Part shown: piece by piece, positions 31,245 to 42,291 of the stretch
How the letters are laid out: every line of letters begins with the position of its first letter
Numbering within the stretch: the stretch's first letter is position 1
Origin: Cydia pomonella
Lineage: Eukaryota; Arthropoda; Insecta; Lepidoptera; Tortricidae
Direction: 5' to 3'
Length of the DNA stretch: 64,000 bases
Assembly (NCBI RefSeq): GCF_033807575.1
Contig: NC_084704.1
Span: 28,807,968-28,871,967 of the forward strand
The notes under the pieces: generated by a model
What the model saw: the letters and a program-made list of their open reading frames with translations, nothing else
What the model was told of the DNA's origin: nothing
Databases searched by the model: none
Position numbers and translations under genes: made by a program

Positions 31245-32310
31245 GTATGTAAAGAGTAAAGTAAATATATAGGAAAAGAGAGCCCTCTTGAAGAATTTTA
31301 AGGAAACTAATTTCGAAGCCCTATCTCTATTTTGTATCCTAAACTAGCTATGTATGTATGCGTGCACATCTACATATGCATCCGTATGTGTAGGTACTTT
31401 ATTGCGAAAAATTGCTCATTTGCTATCTATTTTACTCAATTTTGTAATACAATTCAACATGTATCATCATCCCTATACAATATAAATACTCTTTATTGCA
31501 CACCTCAATAAAAGGAAACAGAAACATAAGCACATCAGGTAAACAACATGCGTTCTTATCGCTAAAAAGCGATCTCTTCCAGGCAACCTTTGAGTTGCGG
31601 AAATTAAAAAAATTACATTGTCAGTAAGTAGGTGTACATACACATACAATATACAAACATACAAAATAGACTGCCAAAATCACTTCCTTTTGATTTACCG
31701 TCGCGCTGGTAGTGGTACTGGATAAAAATAATGGTACGAAAGTGTGATCAAGAAAACAATAAATGTGATAATTAAGTAGGTCAGTAGGTAAATTGAAGAA
31801 AATTTAAAGTTTGACAATCACTGCTGTTTTTGAAATAGGTAAAGATCGGATTGTTTCTTCCGATCTTTACCTGGAAGGGTCAAGATCGGATAGCGGTCTA
31901 CAGCAGTGGTAGGTCTGTTAACACAATTACAAAAACAAACACAGTTTCATCACAATACGCAAAATAAATTACAGGTCGAAGATCGGATAGAAGAAAGAAT
32001 TCGCGAAATTTACCTTGCTCTCTGTGATTGCGTATAGCACAAGCCCGACTCCCTGAGCGACGCGGGAACACTGGCAGTCGAGGCGCAATGAAATGGCGTC
32101 TTACACAATGTTGCCAACATTAAAAAATAAAGCCAAATTAGGATCTAGGACGAAAGTACACGTACGGATGCATATGTACTCGTAGTTGTGCACGCACACA
32201 TACATACTTAACTTGGGGAAGAAATCAGAGATGGCGCTTTCAAATGAGTTTCAATAAAATGCTTAAAGAGGGCTCTCTTTACCTATATACTTACTTTTAC
32301 TCTTTGATTC
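31245..32310. mobile_element. Long-TIR element (about 1.07 kb)
   Basis: The left arm at about 31245-31400 ('tataggaaaagagagccctc', 'tatgtatgcgtgcacatcta') is matched inverted at about 32165-32305 ('gagggctctctttacctata', 'gtgcacgcacacatacatac'). Arms are about 150 bp and diverged. The centre holds no transposase. Confidence 0.6.
31837..31872. repeat. 14-bp perfect stem hairpin
   Basis: AGGTAAAGATCGGA, an 8-nt loop, then the exact inverse. The half-unit 'aagatcgga' recurs at 31882 and 31980. Confidence 0.6.
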
Positions 32311-32496
32311 TAATTGTTAAACGTCAAATTAAGGTCTATATTTCAATTATATAATTTAGATAATGTATTATAAATACATGCATCAAAAAAGTTCTCTTTA
32401 TAAATTAAGTCCGCCATTTGTACATTTTTTTGTGTTTTATGCAATAAAGTTTAAATACTTAAATAAATAAATGGCTAAAAACAACAGCAACATTTA

Positions 32497-32670
32497 TAAG
32501 TTTCTACCCGCGACTGTGTCTGCGTGGATTGATGATAATGATTAATAAAACTACCCTATATCCTTTCCCGGACCATCTCCATAACAAACTTCATCTAAAT
32601 CGGTTCAGCGGTTTAAATGTAAAGAGGATAACAGACAGAATTATGTTCGCATTTATAATATTAGTATAGC
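32497..32670 (+). repeat. Interspersed repeat ('ctaaatcggttcagcggttt')
   Basis: Contains 'ctacccgcgactgtgtctgc', 'accatctccataacaaactt', 'ctaaatcggttcagcggttt' and 'tttataatattagtata'. This block is widely shared among insect genomes as I remember it. Non-coding. Confidence 0.55.
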
Positions 32671-32872
32671 GCTAGCGGTGCGATAAAAACGCTGCACTCT
32701 TATTGGTCTTTAGGCCGTTTGAATAAATTTGACCCGAAGAACAAAAAATAGATAAACAATGGAAAGGAGTTATGGCGTCATTTTTTTGTGTATGGGATTT
32801 TTTTGTTCAGTAACCTAACGTATCGTGCGTGATATAAAATGAAAAGTATTTTTAAGCCAATTCTAAAAATAT

Positions 32873-33130
32873 GCGCTGGTGGCCTGGCGGTAAGAGCGTG
32901 CGACTTTCAATCCCGAGTTCGCGGGTTCAAACCCCGGCTCGTACCAATGAGTTTTTCGGAACTTATGTACGAAATATCATTTGATATTTACCAGTCGCTT
33001 TTCGGTGAAGAAAAACATCGTGAGGAAACCGGACTAATCCCAACAAGGCCTTACCCTCTAGGTTTTCCTCTATGGGTTGGAAGGTCAGATAGCAGTCGCT
33101 TTCGTAAAAACTAGTGTCTACGCCAATGAG
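32873..33130 (+). mobile_element. tRNA-headed SINE
   Basis: The head 'tggcctggcggtaagagcgt' (A-box) and 'gcgggttcaaaccccggc' (B-box) form a tRNA-like promoter. The body 'gagtttttcggaacttatgt' and 'atcgtgaggaaaccggacta' is that of a common lepidopteran SINE/LINE-tail family. There is an internal small duplication near 33050. The overlapping 91-codon frame is not a gene. Confidence 0.8.
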
Positions 33131-33235
33131 AAATATTTTTATTATCTTCTTCCTAATTCGCTAGCAAGAAGAAAATAAAAGTATTTTTTAGAACACCAAG
33201 ATTTCTCAAGATAAAAAAAAAAACTGTTTATTTCA

Positions 33236-34575
33236 GCGTTTTTAGGGTTCCGTAGCCAAATGGCAAAAAACGGAACCCTTATAGATTCGTCATGTCCGTC
33301 TGTCTGTCCGATTCTGTCACAGCCACTTTTTTCCGAAACTATAAAAGCTATACTGTTCAAACTTGGTAAGTAGATGTATTCTATGAACCGCATTATGATG
33401 TTCACACAAAAATAGAAAAAAAACAATAAATTTTGGGGGTTCCCCATACTTAGAACTGAAACTCAAAAAATCTTTTTTCATCAAACTCATACGTGTGGGG
33501 TATCTATGGATAGGTCTTTAAAAATGATATTGAGGTTTCTAATATCATTTTTTTCTAAACTGAAAAGTTTGCGCGAGAGACACTTCCAAAGTGGTAAAAA
33601 GTGTGTCCCCCCCCCCCGTAACTTCTAAAATAACAGAATGAAAAATCTAAAAAAAATATATGATATACATTGCCATGCAAACTTCCACCGAAAATTGGTT
33701 CGAACGAGATCTAGTAAGTAGTTTTTTTTTAATACGTCATAAAAATTAAAAAAAAAATTTTTTTTCATCAAACCCATACGTGTGGGGTATCTATGGATAG
33801 GTCTTCAAAAATGATATTTAAGTTTCTAATATCATTTTTTTCTAAACTGAATAGTTTGCGCGAGAGACACTTCCAAAGTGAAAAAATGTGTGTCCCCCCC
33901 CCTGTAACTTCTAAAATAACAGAATGAAAAATCTAAAAAAAATATATGATATACATTGCCATGCAAACTTCCACCGAAAATTGGTTCGAACGAGATCTAG
34001 TAAGTAGTTTTTTTTTAATACGTCATAAAAATTAAAAAAAAAAATTTTTTCATCAAACCCATACGTGTGGGGTATCTATGGATAGGTCTTCAAAAATGAT
34101 ATTTAGGTTTCTAATATCATTTTTTTCTAAACTGAATAGTTTGCGCGAGAGACACTTCCAAAGTGAAAAAATGTGTGTCCCCCCCCCCCTGTAACTTCTA
34201 AAATAACAGAATGAAAAATCTAAAAAAAATATATGATATACATTACCATGCAAACTTCCACCGAAAATTGGTTTGAACGAGATCTAGTGAATAGTTTTTT
34301 TTTAATACGTCAATAAATTAAAAAAAAAATTTTTTCATCAAACCCATACGTGTGGGGTATCTATGGATAGGTCTTCAAAAATGATATTTAGGTTCCTAAC
34401 ATCATTTTTTTCTAAACTGAATAGTTTGCGCGAGAGACAGTTCCAAAGTGGTAAAATGTGTGTCCAAAGTGGTAAAATGTTGAACAAGATCTAGCAAGTA
34501 GATTTTTTTTTAATACGTCTTAAATGGTACGGAACCCTTCATGCGCGAGTCCGACTCGCACTTGGCCGCTTTTGT
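33236..34575 (+). repeat. Interspersed repeat with tandem 286-bp expansion
   Basis: Starts with a local inverted pair 'agggttccgt...acggaaccct' then 'gtccgtctgtctgtccg', and ends 'gagtccgactcgcacttggc'. The internal block marked by 'acgtgtggggtat' recurs at 33491, 33778, 34063 and 34348 (spacing 287, 285, 285). The last unit is truncated. The copy at 7150-7690 has one unit only. Confidence 0.8.
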
Positions 34576-35210
34576 TTTTTTTTGTTGAGGTACAGTCTGA
34601 ACTCAATTACAATCTCTATATTTGGAGATTATCTTAAACAACACCAATCCAATCTTATACAATACCATTTATTTATTTATTTTTTTGTACCTAATTTACT
34701 TATATCTAACCCTAAGAAAGCAATTTTAAAATATATACATAGCTGAAAAAATTGAACGGTATTGTATCTGGAGAAACCCAAAAATATATTTTTATTATAA
34801 TTTAAAAAAAAATACTGAAATAACCCGCCACGCCACGCCGCGTGGGAAAAATTACTGATGAGATAGTTTTTAAGAATTGGCTTAAAAAACCCTTTCATTA
34901 GATACCACACATGATAGGTTTTTTATACAAATAACTCAGATGACGTTATAAACAGATTGCGGCGGTTTCTATTAATGGGATCCGATTAGGGATTGCAAAT
35001 ATTCGAAACTTTCGGGTATTCGAATATTTGATTTTTTCTGACGAGATATTCGAATATTCGAATAAAATACAAATATTTTAAAGAAATAAGAAAATTAACG
35101 AGAAATCGGTTTTTTTATGGTTTTACTCAAAAACTATTTTCATATATTGCAAAAACTAATGATATCTTGGAAAAATCCACTTATTTTTTTTAAAGATTAT
35201 TTTTTATATC
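34576..35210. other. AT-rich intergenic stretch
   Basis: Includes a local palindromic group around 'attcgaatattcgaat' at 35021-35062. No gene recognised. Confidence 0.4.
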
Positions 35211-35214
35211 TTTA

Positions 35215-35525
35215 TTTATTTATTGAGGGTTTTTAAACAAATGCCACCCTCATAGTGGCTCTCTAACAAAACTACACCAGTCTAACTTTCACTATTTCTA
35301 CGTGCTATGTGATATCCATAACCATATAATAAAGGAGCCCAGCCTCTTCCGAGGCTGGGAATGCTAGGATGCTATTGACTCGACACCTCGGCGACATTCC
35401 ATTGTTATATGAAACACGTCTTCAATTACTCCGCATAAATTACAATTGGGCGAGTCAACTTTACGCATAAACGCAAAATTGTTCAAAGGAATGTGGCCAG
35501 ATCGCAATCTAAAGGCAACAATTAG
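35215..35525 (-). pseudogene. LINE ORF2 C-terminal fragment
   Basis: The minus strand reads LRSGHIPLNNFAFMRKVDSP, then CNLCGVIEDVFHI-x-MEC, the C-terminal Cys/His box of Jockey/I-type LINEs. It is followed by a 3' UTR and a TTTA-rich (poly-A side) end at 35215-35225. Confidence 0.7.
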
Positions 35526-35751
35526 ATCCTGCCTGTTCAACTTACAAAAAGAAAAGTAAACAAAGATATGATTGATATGAACATATTTCTCTATTAATTT
35601 TTAACTGCAGAGCAAAGCAGAGTAAAATCGGAGCAAGCATTAAACACGAGTCAAATTCAAATAGGGAAATTAGAATCTCAATAGTTCCAATGTTACGAAA
35701 CCTGGAGGCTTCAAATTTTAACACTGTTCAAGGCAATGCCGGGAGGTTCAG

Positions 35752-35861
35752 AAGGCCTACCGCGAACCACGTTCGACGTGTTGCCTCCCTGTCATACTTA
35801 CGTACGAATTTACAAGTGCGACAGAGAGGCTACACGTCGAACGTGGTTCGCGGTAGGCCCT
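35752..35861. mobile_element. 110-bp foldback MITE, copy 1
   Basis: The ends GGCCTACCGCGAACCACGTT and their inverse form near-perfect arms of about 45 bp. CAG flanks both sides. Copy 2 is at 50238-50339. Confidence 0.8.
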
Positions 35862-36262
35862 CAGATGTCGAAGGTAAGAAGAAAATATCATCCTCCTTAG
35901 CGATCAAGCAGCGATGAAGACAACCGATGATTATTTATATTTTGTTTACGACAAACATTTCTGCGGACACTGCCAAGATTTGTGCAATTTGATTCCGCTA
36001 AGTTAGACGAGATAGAGTGCATCTATGGAGGTACCTGCGTAGACATTAGACAAGACATACGTCCTATGCCTGAAGTTCATTAGTGCAAGAAGGACCCGAA
36101 CCATGACATCATTACTCATGTGTTTATTTTCAAGAATATCTGGAGCGAATTGTTTACGGAGCTAGAGAGCGAGCCGAAATTACCAGGAATTCTCCTAATG
36201 TGCCCTTTACCTGTCCTTACTTTACCTCCGGAATATTTTGAATTCAAGTCCATTTGGATGTT
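35862..36262. other. Interval without recognised gene
   Basis: No open frame with homology that I recognise before the LTR element's target duplication at 36263. Confidence 0.35.
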
Positions 36263-36267
36263 AAGGT

Positions 36268-37489
36268 TGTCGCGACGATCGATCCGATCGAGTTAAGTCG
36301 AATCGGATCGTATCGCGAAGGTTCAAATCTAGTCTGACAGCTCTGACAACTTCTACTACAGTTATAGATACTCATGTAGGTAGATGAAGATTTAAATACG
36401 CTGCGGTCGCTAACGGACAGCCATTTTGTCGTTAGAGCTTCAAGTGGTTAGAGCTGTGATAACAAGTGTTAGTAAAGTGAACAAAGGCGACGCGTGGAGT
36501 CGGTGACCACATGAGCTGGTTTACCAGAAAGCTAAGTGTTTACCGCTTTGTTATATACTTATATCTTATACATTTAACTAATTAATCTTTTGGCTTGCCA
36601 CGTGACTTTGCCGTGGAAGCAGTAAGTTTGTATGAGTTGAGCTTGCCACGATTTACGTCGTGGAGGCTGTTTAGAGGCCATCTTAGTTAAGGCGGACTAG
36701 GGTGTTTTATGCATGTGTAGGAGTCTGCGGCTTCGGCTGCAGATCCTCCTATATCAATGTGTAAGAGAATGGCAGGTTTAGCTGCTAGATGCTCCCCGTA
36801 AGGGGAGCGGCTACTATAGAGAAAGGCGTTAGGAGTTCTGTGGCTTCGGCTGCTAGGTTCTCCTTTATCCCCGTGTAGGAGTAAGGTGGCTTCGGCCGCT
36901 AGTTACTCCTTTATCAGCACGCAAGGGGCAGCTTCGGCTGCGGTACGTCCCCTTGAATCCAGAGAAAGGCGTTAGGAGTTCTGTGGCTTCGGCTGCTAGG
37001 TTCTCCTTTATCCCCGTGTAGGAGTAAGGTGGCTTCGGCCGCTAGTTACTCCTTTATCAGCACGCAAGGGGCAGCTTCGGCTGCGGTACGCCCCCTTGAA
37101 TTTGTACCCTTCATCCGGCCGGATAAGATGGTGCTCATGTGTACTAGAGTTAACTGATAGATATATATGTAACACTTGTGTATTGATGGATGATGCCATC
37201 ACCCTTGGAAATAGATATATGAAAAAATACCATACTTAGCTGTAAACACTTGGTGAACGTTGTAATCATATAATACCTTTAACCACAGATGGTGCATGAG
37301 AGGCAAAAGAGCGAAGCAGATAGACGAGACTACGACGGGACAATAAGGTAGGACTAACCACTCCTACTCCCACATACACACACATTACCATTATTTCTAT
37401 TGTCGCGGCGTTCTATAGTCTGTAGACTATTGTCGTAGTCTAGTACATTTATTTGTCTATATAGTATACATAATGAGAACGCCGCGACA
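36268..37489 (+). repeat. 5' LTR with UUCG-hairpin array
   Basis: Contains a series of about 33-nt stem-loops with C(TTCG)G loops at about 36719-36751, 36831-36864, 36877-36910, 36923-36954, and again, through a 143-bp tandem duplication (36818 and 36961), at about 36974-37006, 37019-37053 and 37066-37097. Outer stems are AGGAG/CTCCT or AAGGGG/CCCCTT. The 3' end carries a 14-bp inverted pair TGTCGCGGCGTTCT/AGAACGCCGCGACA. Confidence 0.8.
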
Positions 37490-37507
37490 AAATGGTGGAG
37501 GTGCTGG
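37490..37507 (+). promoter_or_regulatory. Putative primer-binding site
   Basis: AA then TGGTGGAGGTGCTGGG directly follows the 5' LTR. It is complementary to a ...CCCAGCACCTCCACCA end, which fits tRNA-Ala by memory. Confidence 0.5.
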
Positions 37508-37978
37508 GATGTATAGAGGCTGAAATATTTTATTATTATTCGATTAATTAAATCGAAGTCTAAGTTAATTATATTCAATTAAAATCAAAGCCAGTAGCCT
37601 AAAGACAGTAGTTTCTATATTGAATAGAAAGGCATCTCTAGGGGATGTAACTCAGTAAATAAATAAGTTTTGATAACCTATACGAATAAAATATGATAGG
37701 TGTTTGAATAACACGGTGCGTGTAGTCTTGTTGGTATATAGACTGTTAAATATTTCCGTTATCAATGTTAAACAATTACGACTTGAAAGTACCATAAGTC
37801 GCCCCCTTTTTTTTCCCTTTATTGGGGAGGGCTGTCAACCAGGACAAGTCCATACAGTAATAATGAAGGTTGACAGACTAAGTCAGACATCAGGAAAGAC
37901 AGAAGGCAGGTTCAGGAACCTGCAGGTGCAGGCAATCGTTGCTAGATCTAACAACCCCTACTTTGTTGTGGTATAGAG

Positions 37979-38155
37979 TAAGGCCCGCTGTAGCATTGAT
38001 GTTTATATTCACGCATGAGACTGTGAATTCAACTTTCTATATATCGTGTAAGGCCCGCTGTGGCATTGATGTTTACATTCAAGATCACGCATGAAGCGAT
38101 AAATGCAATTTCTAGGCATCGTGTAAGGCCCGCTGTGGCATCGATGTTTGTATTG
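37979..38155 (+). repeat. Three tandem units inside the LTR element
   Basis: 'gtaaggcccgctgt.gcat.g' starts at about 37979, 38048 and 38123, each followed by 'atgttt' and 'cgcatga'-like sequence. The unit is about 70-75 bp. Confidence 0.75.
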
Positions 38156-38793
38156 CCCATAAAGATATCCGAGTACGATTTGTAATCATATAAAGCGAAT
38201 AGTAGATTTAGAATATGATTTAGGTTCATAAAGAGTAAGAAGAGTAAGAAGTAAGAGTAAGGGTTAGAAGTACCCACAATACAGAGATAGTATTTGGATA
38301 GATGGAAATACGATTTTTAAGCACATAATACAAGTTTCAATTTCAAGACAAAGAAATGTGAAATTGGGTTCGCTTAAGTTGTTAGCAATGTGATATCTTC
38401 AAGATGTTCATGATGATTATACATATCAGAAGAGATAGTGATTCGACTGATCTTGAGCGAATATCTAAGATCTTTTAAAGTAACTGACGACACAATTTAT
38501 TAGTCATATGGCACAGTAAATTACAGACTGAGCTTAGTCAGAGTTATTTTGTGGTACAATGATTGATATCGATACTAATTAAACTGAAATACCTTCATTC
38601 TTAAATATTTTTAACTTATTTAAATGAGTATAACGGCTGAAATTTATCTCGACGTTCTACACCAGATTACACCCAGAAAGGGTTTGGAGTGGATGGAAAC
38701 TTTGATGATGAGAAGGTTAAAAACTGTAGATAGAGAGAAATGACATAGTCAAAATTGTGTGTCGACAAATAGTCACTTTCCGTGTGTAGGGAG

Positions 38794-40699
38794 TGTCGCG
38801 ACGATCGATCCGATCGAGTTAAGTCGAATCGGATCGTATCGCGAAGGTTCAAATCTAGTCTGACAGCTCTGACAACTTCTACTACATTTATAGATACTCA
38901 TGTAGGTAGATGAAGATTTAAATACGCTGCGGTCGCTAACGGACAGCCATTTTGTCGTTAGAGCTTCAAGTGGTTAGAGCTGTGATAACAAGTGTTAGTA
39001 AAGTGAACAAAGGCGACGCGTGGAGTCGGTGACCACATGAGCTGGTTTACCAGAAAGCTAAGTGTTTACCGCTTTGTTATATACTTATATCTTATACATT
39101 TAACTAATTAATCTTTTGGCTTGCCACGTGACTTTGCCGTGGAAGCAGTAAGTTTGTATGAGTTGAGCTTGCCACGATTTACGTCGTGGAGGCTGTTTAG
39201 AGGCCATCTTAGTTAAGGCGGACTAGGGTGTTTTATGCATGTGTAGGAGTCTGCGGCTTCGGCTGCAGATCCTCCTATATCAATGTGTAAGAGAATGGCA
39301 GGTTTAGCTGCTAGATGCTCCCCGTAAGGGGAGCGGCTACTATAGAGAAAGGCGTTAGGAGTTCTGTGGCTTCGGCTGCTAGGTTCTCCTTTATCCCCGT
39401 GTAGGAGTAAGGTGGCTTCGGCCGCTAGTTACTCATTTATCAGCACGCAAGGGGCAGCTTCGGCTGCGGTACGCCCCCTTGAATCCAGAGAAAGGCGTTA
39501 TGACATAGACATAGAATAGACATAGACATAGAAAAGTTTTATTTAACATCACAAATATCGCATTGGTACATTTGAACATAAAATCTTAAAACTACTAAAA
39601 CAATTTTATACTGAGATGCGTTGGCTGACATATAAACAGCGTGATGCTAAAAAGGGGCTCGACTCAGCATAAAGTTGCAGTAAATGTACTGCAACGCTGG
39701 TTTTCAGTCGGTCCCTAGTAATAAAAACAAAACATAAGAAAACAAATTTCAAAACAAAAACATTAGGAAAAGGAAGAGAAGAAAAAGTTAGATGGGTGTG
39801 TATGTGTATATGTGACGAAACGGAGTGCAATTTATAAAATTATTTGTGTACCTACTGTGTAGTTTTTGTATGTGCTTTAGTTTGTGTACAATATCATATT
39901 AGAGCATTATCAAGCATTTTTTTTTGTATATATGAGTTAGGATAGGATATATAGTTGAGTGTAAATTTGTACTTATTAAGAATATAGCTAATAAATTATG
40001 TTTGGCTGGGCCATTATAAGAGATAAGAAGGTATAGCTCTACAGCCAAGAGGTAGTGCATTTTGAATATGTAGGAGGTGTCGCTTAAGCCGTGTTTTAAA
40101 ACTGTTAAGACTATTAAAAATCTGTAATGGTGGCGGGATATTATTCCAGCACTTAGTGGCTGTGTATTTAAAACTACCTCGTTAGGAGTTCTGTGGCTTC
40201 GGCTGCTAGGTTCTCCTTTATCCCCGTGTAGGAGTAAGGTGGCTTCGGCCGCTAGTTACTCCTTTATCAGCACGCAAGGGGCAGCTTCGGCTGCGGTACG
40301 CCCCCTTGAATTTGTACCCTTCATCCGGCCGGATAAGATGGTGCTCATGTGTACTAGAGTTAACTGATAGATATATATGTAACACTTGTGTATTGATGGA
40401 TGATGCCATCACCCTTGGAAATAGATATATGAAAAAATACCATACTTAGCTGTAAACACTTGGTGAACGTTGTAATCATATAATACCTTTAACCACAGAT
40501 GGTGCATGAGAGGCAAAAGAGCGAAGCAGATAGACGAGACTACGACGGGACAATAAGGTAGGACTAACCACTCCTACTCCCACATACACACACATTACCA
40601 TTATTTCTATTGTCGCGGCGTTCTATAGTCTGTAGACTATTGTCGTAGTCTAGTACATTTATTTGTCTATATAGTATACATAATGAGAACGCCGCGACA
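38794..40699 (+). repeat. 3' LTR, interrupted by a LINE
   Basis: Same sequence as 36268-37489 apart from few substitutions. Split after 39500 by the LINE insertion. Confidence 0.9.
39501..40179 (-). mobile_element. 5'-truncated LINE in the LTR, 5-bp TSD
   Basis: Flanked by CGTTA (39496-39500, 40180-40184). The minus strand reads FKYTATKCWNNIPPPLQI then SLNSFKTRLKRHLL, a typical LINE ORF2 C-terminus. The 3' tail is (TCTATG)-like repeats at 39501-39531 instead of poly-A. Confidence 0.85.
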
Positions 40700-40864
40700 A
40701 AGGTCAAAGAAGAAACGCTCAGTTGAGGACTAGGCAAGTCAGTTTGACCAAAACACCAAGGAGGTAGGGACGCAAGAATGTCAATTTGTGACGCTAGTAT
40801 TCGCGGTTGGGGGCATTTCTTTTTAAATTAAGGCGCGAAATTTCACCAGGAATCTAAAATTTTA

Positions 40865-41328
40865 TTGTTGTTTCAATTTTTTGAAACGCTTGTATTACGT
40901 TCTATATTAAGTAAAAGTTGCCCTAAAATTCAACTTTTATACTAAAAACGACTTTAAATATGTTAAATTAACAAAATATATTTTGACAGATGCTTTCGCG
41001 CCCAAAACGCTCTTTGGAAATTGTGTGACGTCACAGTTTACGGTTTGACATACACACGTAGAAGATACGAACTGTCAACTGACATTTGTCATTTGTTGTT
41101 TATCGCCTAACTGTCAACAGTGTCAATCCGAGAGTTGTGACGTCATCAGAATCTTCAATGACGTTTCGAGTTTGGTCACGTGACGTGTGCCAAAAGATAT
41201 TTTAAATTCAATAGTTACAAAAATATGGTCATTACAGGTCCCCTAAAAGTAGTTTAACATGTTCTTATAATTCAAAAGAATTTATTGGGATACAATTCTG
41301 CCCTATGATTTGTAGATGGAAACAACCC
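40865..41328. mobile_element. TA-flanked MITE with TGACGTCA sites, copy A
   Basis: The right end is TGGAAACAACCC and the left end is a degenerate match, with TA on both sides. The interior holds 'gtgacgtcacag', 'tgacgtcatcag' and 'gtcacgtgac'. Near-identical to copy B at 45557-46019. Confidence 0.75.
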
Positions 41329-42266
41329 TATTGGCTACATGACTGTTTTTTGTAAATAATATCAAACGATCTTGATTTTCCTGAGGATCAAATGTCTATA
41401 TGGGACTCATGGCATTTAAGCAACACAAAGATCAGAAATGAGAGTTAAAATCTGACGCTCGCGCTCGACGATTGAAACGCCTCTAATGATAAGGTGATGT
41501 GACGTCACATCATATAAGTCTGTCCTAAATGTATGGAAGATCAAGGAAATTGCCATTTTGACCCTGAAATATTGCGTTTATGTGTATAGTTGTTGTACAA
41601 TTTATTTTTCAATAAAATGTAATAAATCGAATGGTACCATTTTCTTTTCTATTTTCGAAAAACAAAAAAGAAATTTTTTTTTGAGACTTCGGAGCCTTGT
41701 ATTTTTTTATAATCTCAATATAATTTTTTAAATTTCACTTATTTATAATGGATGGCTCATTTTCTATCCATTTAACTAAATTTTGTTATAATATTCAAAA
41801 TGTGTCAAGTACCCAATTTCTTTTCAAATCAAATCGGTCGATTTTATCATCATGTCTGGACTGGCATTAGAGATTTGGGCTCAATTTATGAAAAACAAAA
41901 TCGTTGTGATTAGTAAGTTTTTTTTTTTTTTTTTTTTTTTATTACATACACACAACCATCGTTACAGGATATCCTAAGTTAGTGAGTATTATATTCTTTA
42001 TTGATGACCAAGGTTCCCCAAATTCTGAACGCATCCTTTTTATTATCCTACCAACCACTACCAGCTGTCAACGACAGTGTCAAGCAAGTGTCATCCATCC
42101 GTATTTTCGTTTAGCTGAGCGTGTACTAGATTTCGTTGAAGTTGTTTTCTCAGTTTATTTTATCTAATACATAAGAATAATATTCACCTTTTAAAGAAAT
42201 TTGAAAAAACTATCTTGCTGTTTCTTTGTATAGCAAGTCTTTAGATTTTTAACTTTCATTTTGTAG
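41329..42266. other. Region upstream of TBP coding exon
   Basis: AT-rich with a T-run at 41920-41940. The TBP 5' UTR exon should lie here or upstream; I could not fix it. Confidence 0.35.
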
Positions 42267-42291
42267 ATAGGAGGCGTCAAAAGGCATCGCA

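Larger units (their letters stand above)
36268..40699 (+). mobile_element. Non-coding LTR retrotransposon (LARD-like) with nested LINE
   Basis: LTRs TGTCGCGACG...CGCCGCGACA lie at 36268-37489 (1222 bp) and 38794-40699 (1906 bp). The second holds a 679-bp LINE with a 5-bp duplication; removing these gives exactly 1222 bp. The target duplication AAGGT is at 36263-36267 and 40700-40704. Right after the left LTR, TGGTGGAGGTGCTGGG looks like a primer-binding site (tRNA-Ala-type end, from memory), giving plus orientation. The 1304-bp interior has no gag or pol frame. The LTRs differ at only a few positions (for example 36355/38880). Confidence 0.9.

Noticed and set aside
32877..32950. tRNA gene
   Set aside because: A- and B-boxes are those of a SINE head. 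The sequence continues into the SINE body and cannot fold a full cloverleaf that I could see.
36719..37100. CRISPR-like spaced repeats
   Set aside because: The spaced units are hairpins within both LTRs of a retrotransposon in an insect genome. The 'spacers' are not unique, and there are no cas genes.
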